64,000 nt of DNA, from NCBI GenBank assembly GCA_947449765.1, contig CANFSP010000007.1:1-64000 (forward strand). Reading direction: 5' to 3'. The position numbers and the translations under genes were made by a program. The first letter of the stretch is position 1. Every line of letters begins with the position of its first letter. The notes beneath the pieces are model-generated. The model worked only from the letters and a program-made list of their open reading frames with translations, was not told where the DNA came from and ran no database searches. Shown here in pieces: positions 42,095 through 49,892 of this stretch. Origin of the DNA: Actinomycetota bacterium (GTDB lineage Bacteria; Actinomycetota; Actinomycetes; Actinomycetales; Microbacteriaceae).

Positions 42095-43297
42095 GTGAGA
42101 CGATACTTTGCGATTGTGCGCGTGCCGGGAGTGGCACGCGTATTGTTGTCGCAACTGGTGGCACGCTTCCCCTTTGGCATGCTGTCGATAGCCTTTCTCG
42201 TCTTCGCCCAGCGCACCTACGACTCATACGCGGCCGCCGGAGCTGTTCTGGCCGCCATGAGCCTCGGCAACGCCGTCGCCGGCCCTATCTCTGCTCGTTT
42301 CATCGGGGTCTGGGGAGTGCGCACAGTGATTCTCAGCGCGGCAACTCTGGTTTCGGCAACCATCACGGTGATGGTCTTCGTGCCGATGCCGGTTTTCGTC
42401 ATGGCCATGCTCGGCTGCCTAGCCGGGGCCGCGTATCCGCCCGTTCAGTCGGCTGTGCGCACGCTCTATCCCAAAATGGTGGACTCACAACAGCTCGGAG
42501 CGCTGTACTCCCTCGACGCCTCCGCACAAGAAATCATCTGGATTGTCGGCCCAGTCATTACAACCTTCATCAGCATCCAGATCAGTGATGTGCTGGGCGT
42601 GATGCTGAGCGTCGCCTTCTTTATCGGCGGAGGGTTGTGGTTCGTCACGTCGCCTGCCGTCGCAAAGGTGAAGATTCCGCGCAATTCGTCACGTTTCGGG
42701 GCCGTGTTGCGAAATCCCGTGGTGTCGCTCAACACGTTCATCGGTCTGCTCTTCGTTGCATCCTTCGCATCCGCCGAAGCGAGCATCATCGCGATCTTTG
42801 GCGACACCAATTCGCAGTCGGGATTCGTTCTCGGTGCGTGGGCCCTCGGGTCTCTCGTCGGCGGGCTGGCACTCGGCCACGTGGGGATCGCACCCTGGGG
42901 TTTGCTCTGGCGTATCGGGATCACCGTGGTGGGCCTCGGTCTTGCGTTCGTGTCGACCGATTTCTGGTGGCTTACGGCCGTGCTTTTTCTGGCCGGTGTG
43001 GGTGTCGCGCCCTCGCTGGCGGCACTCTTTTCCAACGTGTCGGCATCAGTGCGGTTCAGTGAGACTCCCGAAGCATTCGGCTGGCTCGGCACGGGTCAAG
43101 TCATCGGTGCAGCTGCGGGCTCCGCGGTCGCCGGCATCACCATCGACTACTTCGGTGGCTCGGGTGCACTCGGGGTATCGCTTGTCTTTCTCATCCTCAC
43201 CATTGTGAGCGCCGCCGTTGCCATACCGTGGATGCCGGATCTGCGCCATGGCAAACTCGGTCCGCGCACCGAATCCGTCACCACTATCGCGAGCTGA
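42095..43297 (+). CDS. Major facilitator superfamily transporter
   Basis: A 400-aa protein with about 12 hydrophobic helices in two halves. It begins RRYFAIVRVPGVARVLLSQLVARFP, a common start of actinobacterial MFS proteins of the DHA3/YfkF-like type. AGPISARFIGVWG is the inter-helix loop 2-3, and AYPPVQSAVRTLYP lies in helix 4-5. The substrate is unknown. The start is GTG 42095 with GGAG 6 bases before it. It is divergent from paralogue 2 and ends 1 base from the convergent pdxH stop. Confidence 0.87.
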   Translation: MRRYFAIVRVPGVARVLLSQLVARFPFGMLSIAFLVFAQRTYDSYAAAGAVLAAMSLGNAVAGPISARFIGVWGVRTVILSAATLVSATITVMVFVPMPVFVMAMLGCLAGAAYPPVQSAVRTLYPKMVDSQQLGALYSLDASAQEIIWIVGPVITTFISIQISDVLGVMLSVAFFIGGGLWFVTSPAVAKVKIPRNSSRFGAVLRNPVVSLNTFIGLLFVASFASAEASIIAIFGDTNSQSGFVLGAWALGSLVGGLALGHVGIAPWGLLWRIGITVVGLGLAFVSTDFWWLTAVLFLAGVGVAPSLAALFSNVSASVRFSETPEAFGWLGTGQVIGAAAGSAVAGITIDYFGGSGALGVSLVFLILTIVSAAVAIPWMPDLRHGKLGPRTESVTTIAS

Positions 43298-43298
43298 C

Positions 43299-43952
43299 TC
43301 ACGGTTGCAGTCGTTGACGCGACCACGATCCATCGGCGGTGCGCGAAAACAGGTGCCGATCGTGAAAGCGCATCGATCGACCAGCCCAGAACTCAATCGT
43401 GCTCAGACGGATGAGAAAGGCTCCCCAATTCTCCGGTCGAGGAACCGCAACGTCGTCGGGGTAGCGAGCGGTCAGTTCGGCGAGCGCGGCGTCAAGCGCC
43501 TCGCGTGAATCAATCGGCCGGGACTGTGCGCTCGCTGCCGAGGCGAGCTGGGCACCTTTTGGTCGACGATTCCAGAGCGCATCAGAAACCTCAGACGTCG
43601 CCCGTTCGGCACGACCGGTAACGATGACCTGGTGCTTGAGCGCGTACCACCCGAAGACGGCCGAGACCGGGGGATGCGCATCCAACGCCTCACCTTTGCG
43701 TGAATCGTAATTCGTGACGAAGACGAAGCCCTCGTCGGTGATGTCTTTGAGCAGTACAGTTCTCGAACTCGGAGTGCCGTCGGCGTCGAGCGTGGAAAGA
43801 ACCATCGCATTGGGTTCGAAAACCTCGGCATCCTCGGCTTGCTGCAGCCAGGCCTGAAAGAGCGCGATCGGGTCGTCGCCGACTTCGCTATCGGACAATC
43901 CCTCGTTGCCGTAATCGGTGTGCTGTGTGAGGGATTTCACGCTGTACTCCAT
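43299..43952 (-). CDS. pdxH: Pyridoxamine 5'-phosphate oxidase
   Basis: 217-aa FMN enzyme oxidising pyridoxamine/pyridoxine 5'-phosphate to pyridoxal 5'-phosphate. Typical segments: MVLSTLDADGTPSSRTVLLKD near residue 46, FVFVTNYDSRKGEAL near 71, RRPKGAQLASAASAQS near 128, and the C-terminal hallmark EFWAGRSMRFHDRHLFSR followed by WSRQRLQP, the usual PdxH ending. The length is normal. Confidence 0.96.
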   Translation of the reverse strand: MEYSVKSLTQHTDYGNEGLSDSEVGDDPIALFQAWLQQAEDAEVFEPNAMVLSTLDADGTPSSRTVLLKDITDEGFVFVTNYDSRKGEALDAHPPVSAVFGWYALKHQVIVTGRAERATSEVSDALWNRRPKGAQLASAASAQSRPIDSREALDAALAELTARYPDDVAVPRPENWGAFLIRLSTIEFWAGRSMRFHDRHLFSRTADGSWSRQRLQP

Positions 43953-44118
43953 CGTTCGTGAGGGGGAATGCCTACAAGGCCAGCCTAGGGCGCTTCATGG
44001 TTGGCCATTTGTGACACTTTGTGACCTTCAGTTACCGCATGTGTCGGTCCGGTTTTTCGAACCGGGACGCGCGTTTGTACGGTGATGTCAACGACCTCCG
44101 ACCGAGAAAGACGAGACC

Positions 44119-44673
44119 ATGTCCAACACCATCATCGACTCCCCTGTTCCCACCATTTCCGACGCTGATCGCGCAGAGCGCCTCACCGGAGCAGGAGCCT
44201 TTTGGTCGGGCCACGTTGACGCCGACAAGAACAACGCGAAGCTGACCTACCTAGTCAAGGGCTTTGGCGAAGGTTCGGTGGCTACCCGCCTCACGGCCGG
44301 CAAGCACGAGTTCTACATCGACGAGCCCGCAGGTCTCGCCGGCGACGACGTGGCTGCTAGCCCAGTTGAGTACGCACTCGGTGCGCTGATTGCCTGCCAG
44401 ATCGTGGTCTACCGACTCTACGCACAGGGTCTCGGCATTCAGATCGACTCGATCGCCGGTAAAGCTGAGGGTGACTTGGACGTGCAGGGCATCTTTGGCT
44501 TTGACGAGTCGGTTCGCCCGGGATTCACGGATGTTCGCCTCAGCATCCACGTCACCGGCCCAGAAACCGCCGAGCGCTACGCCGAGCTGCAGCGCGTCGT
44601 CGACGCACACTGCCCGGTGCTCGATCTGTTCAGCAACGCAACCCCGGTTTCGGTGAGCATCACCTCGAACTAG
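44119..44673 (+). CDS. OsmC-family peroxiredoxin-like protein
   Basis: 184 aa. The two conserved redox Cys lie in GALIACQIVVYR near residue 95 and VDAHCPVLDLF near 167, as in OsmC/Ohr proteins that reduce organic hydroperoxides or handle related stress. EPAGLAGDDVAASPVEYAL, preceding the first Cys, matches the YhfA-like OsmC subgroup. A purine-rich GAGAAAGACGAGA stretch stands before the ATG. It is monocistronic, with a clear terminator after it. Confidence 0.92.
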   Translation: MSNTIIDSPVPTISDADRAERLTGAGAFWSGHVDADKNNAKLTYLVKGFGEGSVATRLTAGKHEFYIDEPAGLAGDDVAASPVEYALGALIACQIVVYRLYAQGLGIQIDSIAGKAEGDLDVQGIFGFDESVRPGFTDVRLSIHVTGPETAERYAELQRVVDAHCPVLDLFSNATPVSVSITSN

Positions 44674-44680
44674 GTGTCAC

Positions 44681-44724
44681 CACGAGTGGCGGCGCTCGGC
44701 TGTGGCCGGGTGCCGCCACTCGTG
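44681..44724 (+). terminator. Intrinsic terminator after the OsmC gene
   Basis: A perfect 13-bp stem CACGAGTGGCGGC / GCCGCCACTCGTG with an 18-base loop, followed by TTTGCC. It starts 8 bases after the OsmC stop. The T-run is short, as is common in high-GC actinobacteria. Confidence 0.85.
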
Positions 44725-44763
44725 TTTGCCCACTCACGTTTGCCCCAGCTGTGATCACCCATT

Positions 44764-44773
44764 CCATTGAATG
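44764..44773. promoter_or_regulatory. Probable IclR operator, site 1
   Basis: CCATTGAATG upstream of the IclR gene repeats the core of the 15-bp palindrome found before pobA, suggesting autoregulation. The flanks here are less symmetric. Confidence 0.5.
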
Positions 44774-44810
44774 AGAGACACCGAGACGCTTCTCCGGCAC
44801 AATGAGAGTC

Positions 44811-45596
44811 ATGGCAAACTCTCCATCCGGCGATTCGATGATTGAACGGATTGCGCGCATCCTCGAGAGCTTTTCCAGCACGCGCGTGGCGCAGACATCC
44901 TCCGACATCGCTCGGCGCGCCAAGCTCCCCCACTCCACGGCACACCGCCTGGTGGCTGAGCTCGTCGATTCGGGCCTCCTCGAGCGCGAAGAAAGCGGTG
45001 CGGTACGCATCGGCATGCGCCTATGGGAACTGACCACACGCGGCTCCCACGCACTTGGCCTTCGGCAGCTCGCTATGCCCTTCATGGAAGAAGTGCAGTC
45101 GAGCGTGAAGGAGCACACCCAACTTGGCGTACTTGAACACGATGAAGTGCTGTTCATCGAGCGACTCTCCGAGCGCGGCGCAGGAGCGAACATCACCAAG
45201 ATTGCGGGGCGATTGCCACTCAATGCCTCATCATCTGGACTCGTACTCCTCGCCTTCGCGCCCCAGCACTACCAGAACCGAATTCTCGCGGGCGACCTGC
45301 CTGCCCTCAGTCGCGAAACCATCACCGACCCGGATGCTTTGCGCACCAAACTCGCTGAAATCCGCAAGGTTGGCTATGCGTACGCGCCTGGCTCGGTCGA
45401 GAGCGTGTCCACCGGTATCGCGGTGCCGATTTCGGACTCAACCGGTGTGATCGCGGCGCTCTCGGTCGTGCTTCCGCGCGGCACAGACAACGAGGATGCG
45501 CGTCGCGCGCGGGAGGCCGCAGCCATCGCAGCACTGCGGCACGCCTCCACTGGACTCACCAACGCGATAAGCGAGGTGAGATTTACTTCCCATTGA
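44811..45596 (+). CDS. IclR-family transcriptional regulator (probable pobA regulator)
   Basis: 261 aa. An N-terminal winged helix-turn-helix occupies about 8-70 (SMIERIARILESF..., TSSDIARRAKLPHSTAHRLV) and the C-terminal effector domain about 80-250 (LVLLAFAPQHYQ, GYAYAPGSVESVSTGIAVPI, STGVIAALSVVLP). IclR relatives such as PobR and PcaU control aromatic acid degradation. It sits directly upstream of pobA in the same direction, and two copies of an operator-like CCATTGAATG lie upstream of each gene. An in-frame ATG at 44802 is possible; I chose 44811 for its GAGAG spacing. Confidence 0.92.
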   Translation: MANSPSGDSMIERIARILESFSSTRVAQTSSDIARRAKLPHSTAHRLVAELVDSGLLEREESGAVRIGMRLWELTTRGSHALGLRQLAMPFMEEVQSSVKEHTQLGVLEHDEVLFIERLSERGAGANITKIAGRLPLNASSSGLVLLAFAPQHYQNRILAGDLPALSRETITDPDALRTKLAEIRKVGYAYAPGSVESVSTGIAVPISDSTGVIAALSVVLPRGTDNEDARRAREAAAIAALRHASTGLTNAISEVRFTSH

Positions 45597-45602
45597 ATGG
45601 GA
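45588..45602. promoter_or_regulatory. Probable IclR operator, site 2 (pobA promoter)
   Basis: TCCCATTGAATGGGA is a perfect 7+1+7 inverted repeat lying across the IclR stop codon, 74 bases before pobA. The core is shared with the site upstream of the IclR gene. Confidence 0.7.
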
Positions 45603-45676
45603 TAGCGGTGGTTTGGGCATCCGCCCCTGTTGAATGCTGGTGACACCCAAGTTTTTCGGCACCAACAGGAGAAATC

Positions 45677-46867
45677 ATGACCAACGTAATGAAGACCCAA
45701 GTCGGCATCATCGGCGCGGGCCCGGCGGGTCTCTTGCTCGCACACCTGCTTCAGATTTCCGGAATCGACTCAATCGTGATCGACGGCAAAACTCGCGAAG
45801 ACATCGAAGGTGTCGTCAAGGCGGGAATCATCGAGAACCCCGCTGTGGAGGTGCTCGTCGAATCGGGCGTGACCACCCCGGAGCAGCTCGCTGGTGTGCG
45901 TCACGACGGTGTGGAGTTCCACTTTGACGGTCACACGCACCGCTTCGACTTCAAGTCGCTGATCAACCGCTCGGTCTGGCTCTACCCTCAGCACGAGACC
46001 CTCATCGACTTGATTGCTGCGCGAGTTCGGGCCGGAAGCGAGCCACTCTTCGAGCACCTCGCCGAAGACATCCTGGATGCTGACACCGATCACCCGCGCA
46101 TCGTGGGCAAGACCGTCTCCGGCGAACCCTTCGAAATTCAGGCCCAGATGGTAGTGGGAGCTGACGGTTCGGGCTCAATCGCACGCAAGGCGGTCAACGG
46201 TTCGCAGTTCGCCGGCTTCTTCCGCGAGTACCCGTTCGCGTGGTACGGCATCCTCTGTGAGGCGCCACCGAGCAGTGAGGAGCTCATCTACTCACGGGCC
46301 GAGGAGGGCTTTGTGCTCATCTCCACCCGCACCGACAAGATTCAGCGCATGTACTTCCAGTGCGACCCGGAGCTCGACGCCTCGACGGTCAGCGACGCCG
46401 AGATTTGGGAAAAACTGCAGCGGGGTGTCACGGGAACGACACTCAAGCAGGGGCCCATCTTCCGCAAAGACGTGTTGCGCTTCCGCTCCTTCGTCGCCGA
46501 ACACCTCAACAAGGGCAACGTGTTCTTGTGCGGTGACGCTGCGCACACCGTTCCACCGACGGGCGCCAAGGGAATGAACCTCGCCTTTAGCGATGTGCTC
46601 TGGCTCAACGAGGCACTCCGCGAATTCTTTACCACCGGATCGCGCGCGCTCATCGAAAAGTATGAAGAGAATGCGCTGAACCGCATCTGGAAAGCGGAGC
46701 ACTTCAGCTACTGGATGACCTCGATGCTGCACGTCGCACCCGACGCCACCGAGTTTGACAAGCACCGCCAGCTAGGCGAGCTCTACATGCTCACCGAGTC
46801 AGAGTATGGAAACAAGCTCATCGCCGAGGGCTACACCGGTTGGGCGTACGGAGCGAGCTGGAAGTAG
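45677..46867 (+). CDS. pobA: 4-hydroxybenzoate 3-monooxygenase
   Basis: 396 aa class A flavoprotein monooxygenase that converts 4-hydroxybenzoate to protocatechuate with NADPH and O2. Motifs: FAD-binding GIIGAGPAGLLLAHLL near residue 9, the DG motif GADGSGSIAR near 160, and GDAAHTVPPTGAKGMNLAFSD near 285, which is the PobA-specific version. Length is that of PobA (about 395). A GGAG ribosome binding site precedes ATG 45677. The protocatechuate ring-cleavage genes are not in this window. Confidence 0.95.
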   Translation: MTNVMKTQVGIIGAGPAGLLLAHLLQISGIDSIVIDGKTREDIEGVVKAGIIENPAVEVLVESGVTTPEQLAGVRHDGVEFHFDGHTHRFDFKSLINRSVWLYPQHETLIDLIAARVRAGSEPLFEHLAEDILDADTDHPRIVGKTVSGEPFEIQAQMVVGADGSGSIARKAVNGSQFAGFFREYPFAWYGILCEAPPSSEELIYSRAEEGFVLISTRTDKIQRMYFQCDPELDASTVSDAEIWEKLQRGVTGTTLKQGPIFRKDVLRFRSFVAEHLNKGNVFLCGDAAHTVPPTGAKGMNLAFSDVLWLNEALREFFTTGSRALIEKYEENALNRIWKAEHFSYWMTSMLHVAPDATEFDKHRQLGELYMLTESEYGNKLIAEGYTGWAYGASWK

Positions 46868-46897
46868 CGGCTCGCGTCTCTCGAACGTTAGCTCCCG

Positions 46898-47710
46898 TTA
46901 TCCCTGCCGAGCCGATCGCGCTGACTGGGCCGACCTGGCCGACCATCGCCCATCGCGGTAGTCGACAGTAATCGGATGCTCGAACGCGCGCGACACGTTC
47001 TCACTGGTCAATACCTCGGCAGCCGGGCCTGCGGCGACCACTGCGCCGTGTGCCATGAGGGCAGCGTGCGTGGTGGATGCCGGTAGCTCGTCGATGTGGT
47101 GCGTCACGAGAATCGAAGTCAGCTCGTCCGCCTCCTCGGCGAGCTCATCGAGGGTGTCGAGAAGCTGCTCGCGAGCGGTGAGATCAAGACCGGTCATCGG
47201 TTCGTCGAGAACGAGAAGTTTGGGTTGCAGAATCAGTGCGCGTGCAATGAGCACGCGCCCCCGCTCCCCCTGGCTCATCACGTACCACTCGGTGTCGGCG
47301 AGGTGTTCGACACCAACCTCACGCATAGCTGCCCGCGCGCGGACGACGTCATCCACGTGAGGTTCCCAACGCATCGGGGTCTCGAGTGTTCCGGTAATGC
47401 CGGTCAGCACAACGTCGAGTCCGTCGAGCGGCCACTGCAGGTCGTGCGCCGGCGTGACGAACCCAACGTCTTTGCGAATCTCGGTGATGTCGAACCGGCC
47501 AAGTTGGCGCCCAAACAGAAAGACGTCGCCACTGGTGGGGTGCATCCACGACGACGCGATTTTGAGCACCGTGGATTTGCCGCTGCCGTTCGGGCCGATG
47601 AGGGCCCAGCGCTCCCCCGCCGCCAGCGAGAGTGAGACGTGGTCGACGATGTTTCGTCCGTTGCGACGAACAACGAGATCAACCAAGCGGATTCGCGCGT
47701 CAGAACTCAT
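46898..47710 (-). CDS. ABC transporter ATP-binding protein (ModF/YlmA-like)
   Basis: 270 aa with Walker A GPNGSGKST, a variant signature MSQGERGRVLIARAL, Walker B LLVLDEPMTGLD and H-loop VTHHIDELP. The SQGE form of the signature and IARALILQPKLL match the soluble ModF/YlmA-type ATPases, which have no partner permease in many actinobacteria. The C-terminus carries short SAR repeats. It follows pstB by 29 bases on the same strand and may be read through from it, but nothing else ties it to phosphate. Confidence 0.85.
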   Translation of the reverse strand: MSSDARIRLVDLVVRRNGRNIVDHVSLSLAAGERWALIGPNGSGKSTVLKIASSWMHPTSGDVFLFGRQLGRFDITEIRKDVGFVTPAHDLQWPLDGLDVVLTGITGTLETPMRWEPHVDDVVRARAAMREVGVEHLADTEWYVMSQGERGRVLIARALILQPKLLVLDEPMTGLDLTAREQLLDTLDELAEEADELTSILVTHHIDELPASTTHAALMAHGAVVAAGPAAEVLTSENVSRAFEHPITVDYRDGRWSARSAQSARSARQG

Positions 47711-47739
47711 GGTGGGTAAAGGCTATCCGAAACTCCGGC

Positions 47740-48642
47740 CTATCCGAATCGACCGTTGACGTAATCGTTTGTGCGCGAGTCTTTGGGGTTGTCGAAGATT
47801 TGGGTCGTGTCGCCCTGCTCGACGATGACACCGGGGGTGCCCATCTCAGCGAGGAAGAAGGCACACTTGTCACTCACGCGTGCTGCTTGCTGCATGTTGT
47901 GCGTGACGATAACGATGGTGACCTCATCGGCGAGTTCCATAATCGTCTGTTCGATACGACGGGTGGATGTGGGGTCGAGGGCTGAGCAGGGCTCATCCAT
48001 GAGAAGCACACGTGGCTTGACCGCGAGTGAGCGTGCAATGCACAGACGCTGCTGCTGACCACCGGAGAGGCCTCCGCCGGGCTGGCCGAGGCGATCTTTG
48101 ACCTCTTTCCAGAGACCCGCCTTAGTGAGGCACTCTTCGATGAGGGCGTCGCGGTCACTCTTGCCGATTTTGATACCGGTGAGTGACATGCCCGCGGTGA
48201 CGTTATCCGCAATGCTCATGGCCGGGAACGGGTTCGGCTTCTGGAACACCATTCCGATGTGGCGACGAGCCTCAGTGATACGGCGGCTGGGGTCGTAGAT
48301 GTCCACACCGTCGAGGAGTACTTCGCCACCGAACTGGGCACCGGGAACGAGTTCGTGCATGCGGTTGAGGGTGCGCAGGAAGGTGGACTTTCCGCAACCG
48401 GACGGTCCGATAAGTGCGGTCACCTGCCCCTTGGGCATGAGGAGCGAAACCTGGTCGAGCACCTTGCGGTCACCGAACCAGGCGGAGACATTGCGTGCGT
48501 CAAGATCGGCAAGAACGTCGGCAGGTTTGGTGGAGAGAACGGACGCCTTGGGGGAATCCGTCTTGGTGAGCTTCACGCCAGATTGACGGAGTTCCGCGCG
48601 TGTGGCTGCCTTGCGGGAGGTTTCCGAGGATGAGAGCGACAT
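47740..48642 (-). CDS. pstB: Phosphate ABC transporter ATP-binding protein
   Basis: 300 aa. Walker [10 protein letters not shown], the signature [16 protein letters not shown] and Walker [20 protein letters not shown] give the unmistakable PstB pattern (Cys after Pro, DPTST). PNPFP ([12 protein letters not shown]) is also a PstB mark. About 45 residues of polar N-terminal extension precede the ABC domain. I start at ATG 48642, which has GGAG 5 bases before it; the longer frame runs inside the upstream gene. It lies 8 bases after the stop of the sortase-fold gene, far from pstA and pstC. Confidence 0.95.
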   Translation of the reverse strand: MSLSSSETSRKAATRAELRQSGVKLTKTDSPKASVLSTKPADVLADLDARNVSAWFGDRKVLDQVSLLMPKGQVTALIGPSGCGKSTFLRTLNRMHELVPGAQFGGEVLLDGVDIYDPSRRITEARRHIGMVFQKPNPFPAMSIADNVTAGMSLTGIKIGKSDRDALIEECLTKAGLWKEVKDRLGQPGGGLSGGQQQRLCIARSLAVKPRVLLMDEPCSALDPTSTRRIEQTIMELADEVTIVIVTHNMQQAARVSDKCAFFLAEMGTPGVIVEQGDTTQIFDNPKDSRTNDYVNGRFG

Positions 48643-48650
48643 GAGGACTC

Positions 48651-49739
48651 CTAGACGAGGTTCGGGAAAAGCGTAGCAATTTGAGTGGCTACGAAGTAGC
48701 CGGCGGATGCGAGCACGGGTACGGCGACAATCCAGGTCTGCCACTTGCCCCAGTAGCGACGCAGGAACATGAAGACCACGATGAGCACGAGCAGGTAAAT
48801 CAGCGACAGAACGAACAGTGGCCAGGCATCGCTATTGCCGCGGAGCGCTTCCTCCTTATCGGCAAGAGCCGAGTTGGGAAAGGTTGTCAGTGGTGTCGCG
48901 ACGGTTTGCGACGTCAGTGTTGCGTCCACACGCACGACACTAAACGGCAGGAGCGGCATTCCCGACGCGCTCACGAGGGTCAGGCGTGATTCGGTTTCTG
49001 CAGGAGCGCTGGGCAGCTCGTCCCCCGTGTGACGGATGCCGATAACTTTGTATTTCTGCTCCCCCTGACCGGTGATGACGGTGAACTGGTCACCTTTGCG
49101 CAGGCTACCGAGCTGGTTGAATGCGCCACCGTAGGCGAATTCGCGACCATAAATCACGCTCACCCCGACCTGACCGGGTAGCACAGTGTCGCGCCGGTGT
49201 CCCGGTCCGTGCATCGTGACATCAGAGGTTGTGCCTTCAACCACGACGGCGTCAACGCCGAGTCGTGGAATTTGGATGATCGCCATCGGCGTTCCCGGCA
49301 CGAGAACTTTTTCATCAGCACCCAGCGCGGATACCGGCGCGGTGGCGTTGGCAAGGGCGTAGGCGAAATCGGTGCGAAGGGCGGCTTGGTCGCGCACGTT
49401 TTGGATGCCGGAGATGCCGAGCAGGGTCACAAAGAAAGCCACGATGACAATGCCCGCGACGACGGCAACGCGACCGTAAAACGTCTTGCGACCGGTGGTG
49501 GGCAGTGTGGGCATGGCCATGCCGGCGAACCCTGAGTGTTCTTCGAGGCTGACGGTCTGGAGTGCGGTGGCGCCGGAGGCGCTGGACTGCGAGGTGTGGG
49601 GGCTGTGAGAGCCGAGACCAAGGCGATGTGAGACCGAGTCAACGCTCGCGTGCCACCAGCGGCGGCAGGTAGCGGCAAAGCGCTCCAGTGCCGAGGAACG
49701 GTCTGGTTCCTGCTGGGGTGATCGCGGGGAGTAGGTCAT
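48651..49739 (-). CDS. Sortase-fold membrane protein without catalytic His and Cys (pseudo-sortase)
   Basis: 362 aa: a cytoplasmic N-terminus of about 90 residues, TM helix about 91-111, an extracellular sortase-like domain about 150-280, then two helices (about 307-326 and 336-356). The domain has class E landmarks: [43 protein letters not shown] and LTLVSASG. In active enzymes the motif near 196 is VIAGHR and the one near 253 is LTLTTC. Here they read VIYGRE and LTLVSA, so the catalytic His is Arg199 and the Cys is Ala258. It cannot be a normal transpeptidase. It is embedded in the pst locus, 8 bases before pstB, after a hairpin that follows the secreted paralogue. Confidence 0.85.
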   Translation of the reverse strand: MTYSPRSPQQEPDRSSALERFAATCRRWWHASVDSVSHRLGLGSHSPHTSQSSASGATALQTVSLEEHSGFAGMAMPTLPTTGRKTFYGRVAVVAGIVIVAFFVTLLGISGIQNVRDQAALRTDFAYALANATAPVSALGADEKVLVPGTPMAIIQIPRLGVDAVVVEGTTSDVTMHGPGHRRDTVLPGQVGVSVIYGREFAYGGAFNQLGSLRKGDQFTVITGQGEQKYKVIGIRHTGDELPSAPAETESRLTLVSASGMPLLPFSVVRVDATLTSQTVATPLTTFPNSALADKEEALRGNSDAWPLFVLSLIYLLVLIVVFMFLRRYWGKWQTWIVAVPVLASAGYFVATQIATLFPNLV

Positions 49740-49828
49740 GCGTTTTCGCTCGAGGTAGTGGCCGTGGCTGGCTGGGGCGGATGAGAGAGCTGAGGATGGG
49801 GGTCGGGCTTGCGATGTTGCTGTGCAGT

Positions 49829-49876
49829 GCTGTGCGCCACCTCCGAACAGGTGAGTGTTCGAAGGCGGCGCACAGC
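49829..49876 (-). terminator. Strong hairpin between the secreted paralogue and the pseudo-sortase gene
   Basis: A 20-base arm GCTGTGCGCCACCTCCGAAC pairs with GTTCGAAGGCGGCGCACAGC at 18 of 20 positions around an 8-base loop. It starts 16 bases after the stop of the 758-aa gene. It lacks a T-run, so it may be a partial terminator or an RNA-stabilising end that sets expression of downstream pstB. Confidence 0.7.
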
Positions 49877-49892
49877 GGGTTGCGCGAGGTGC

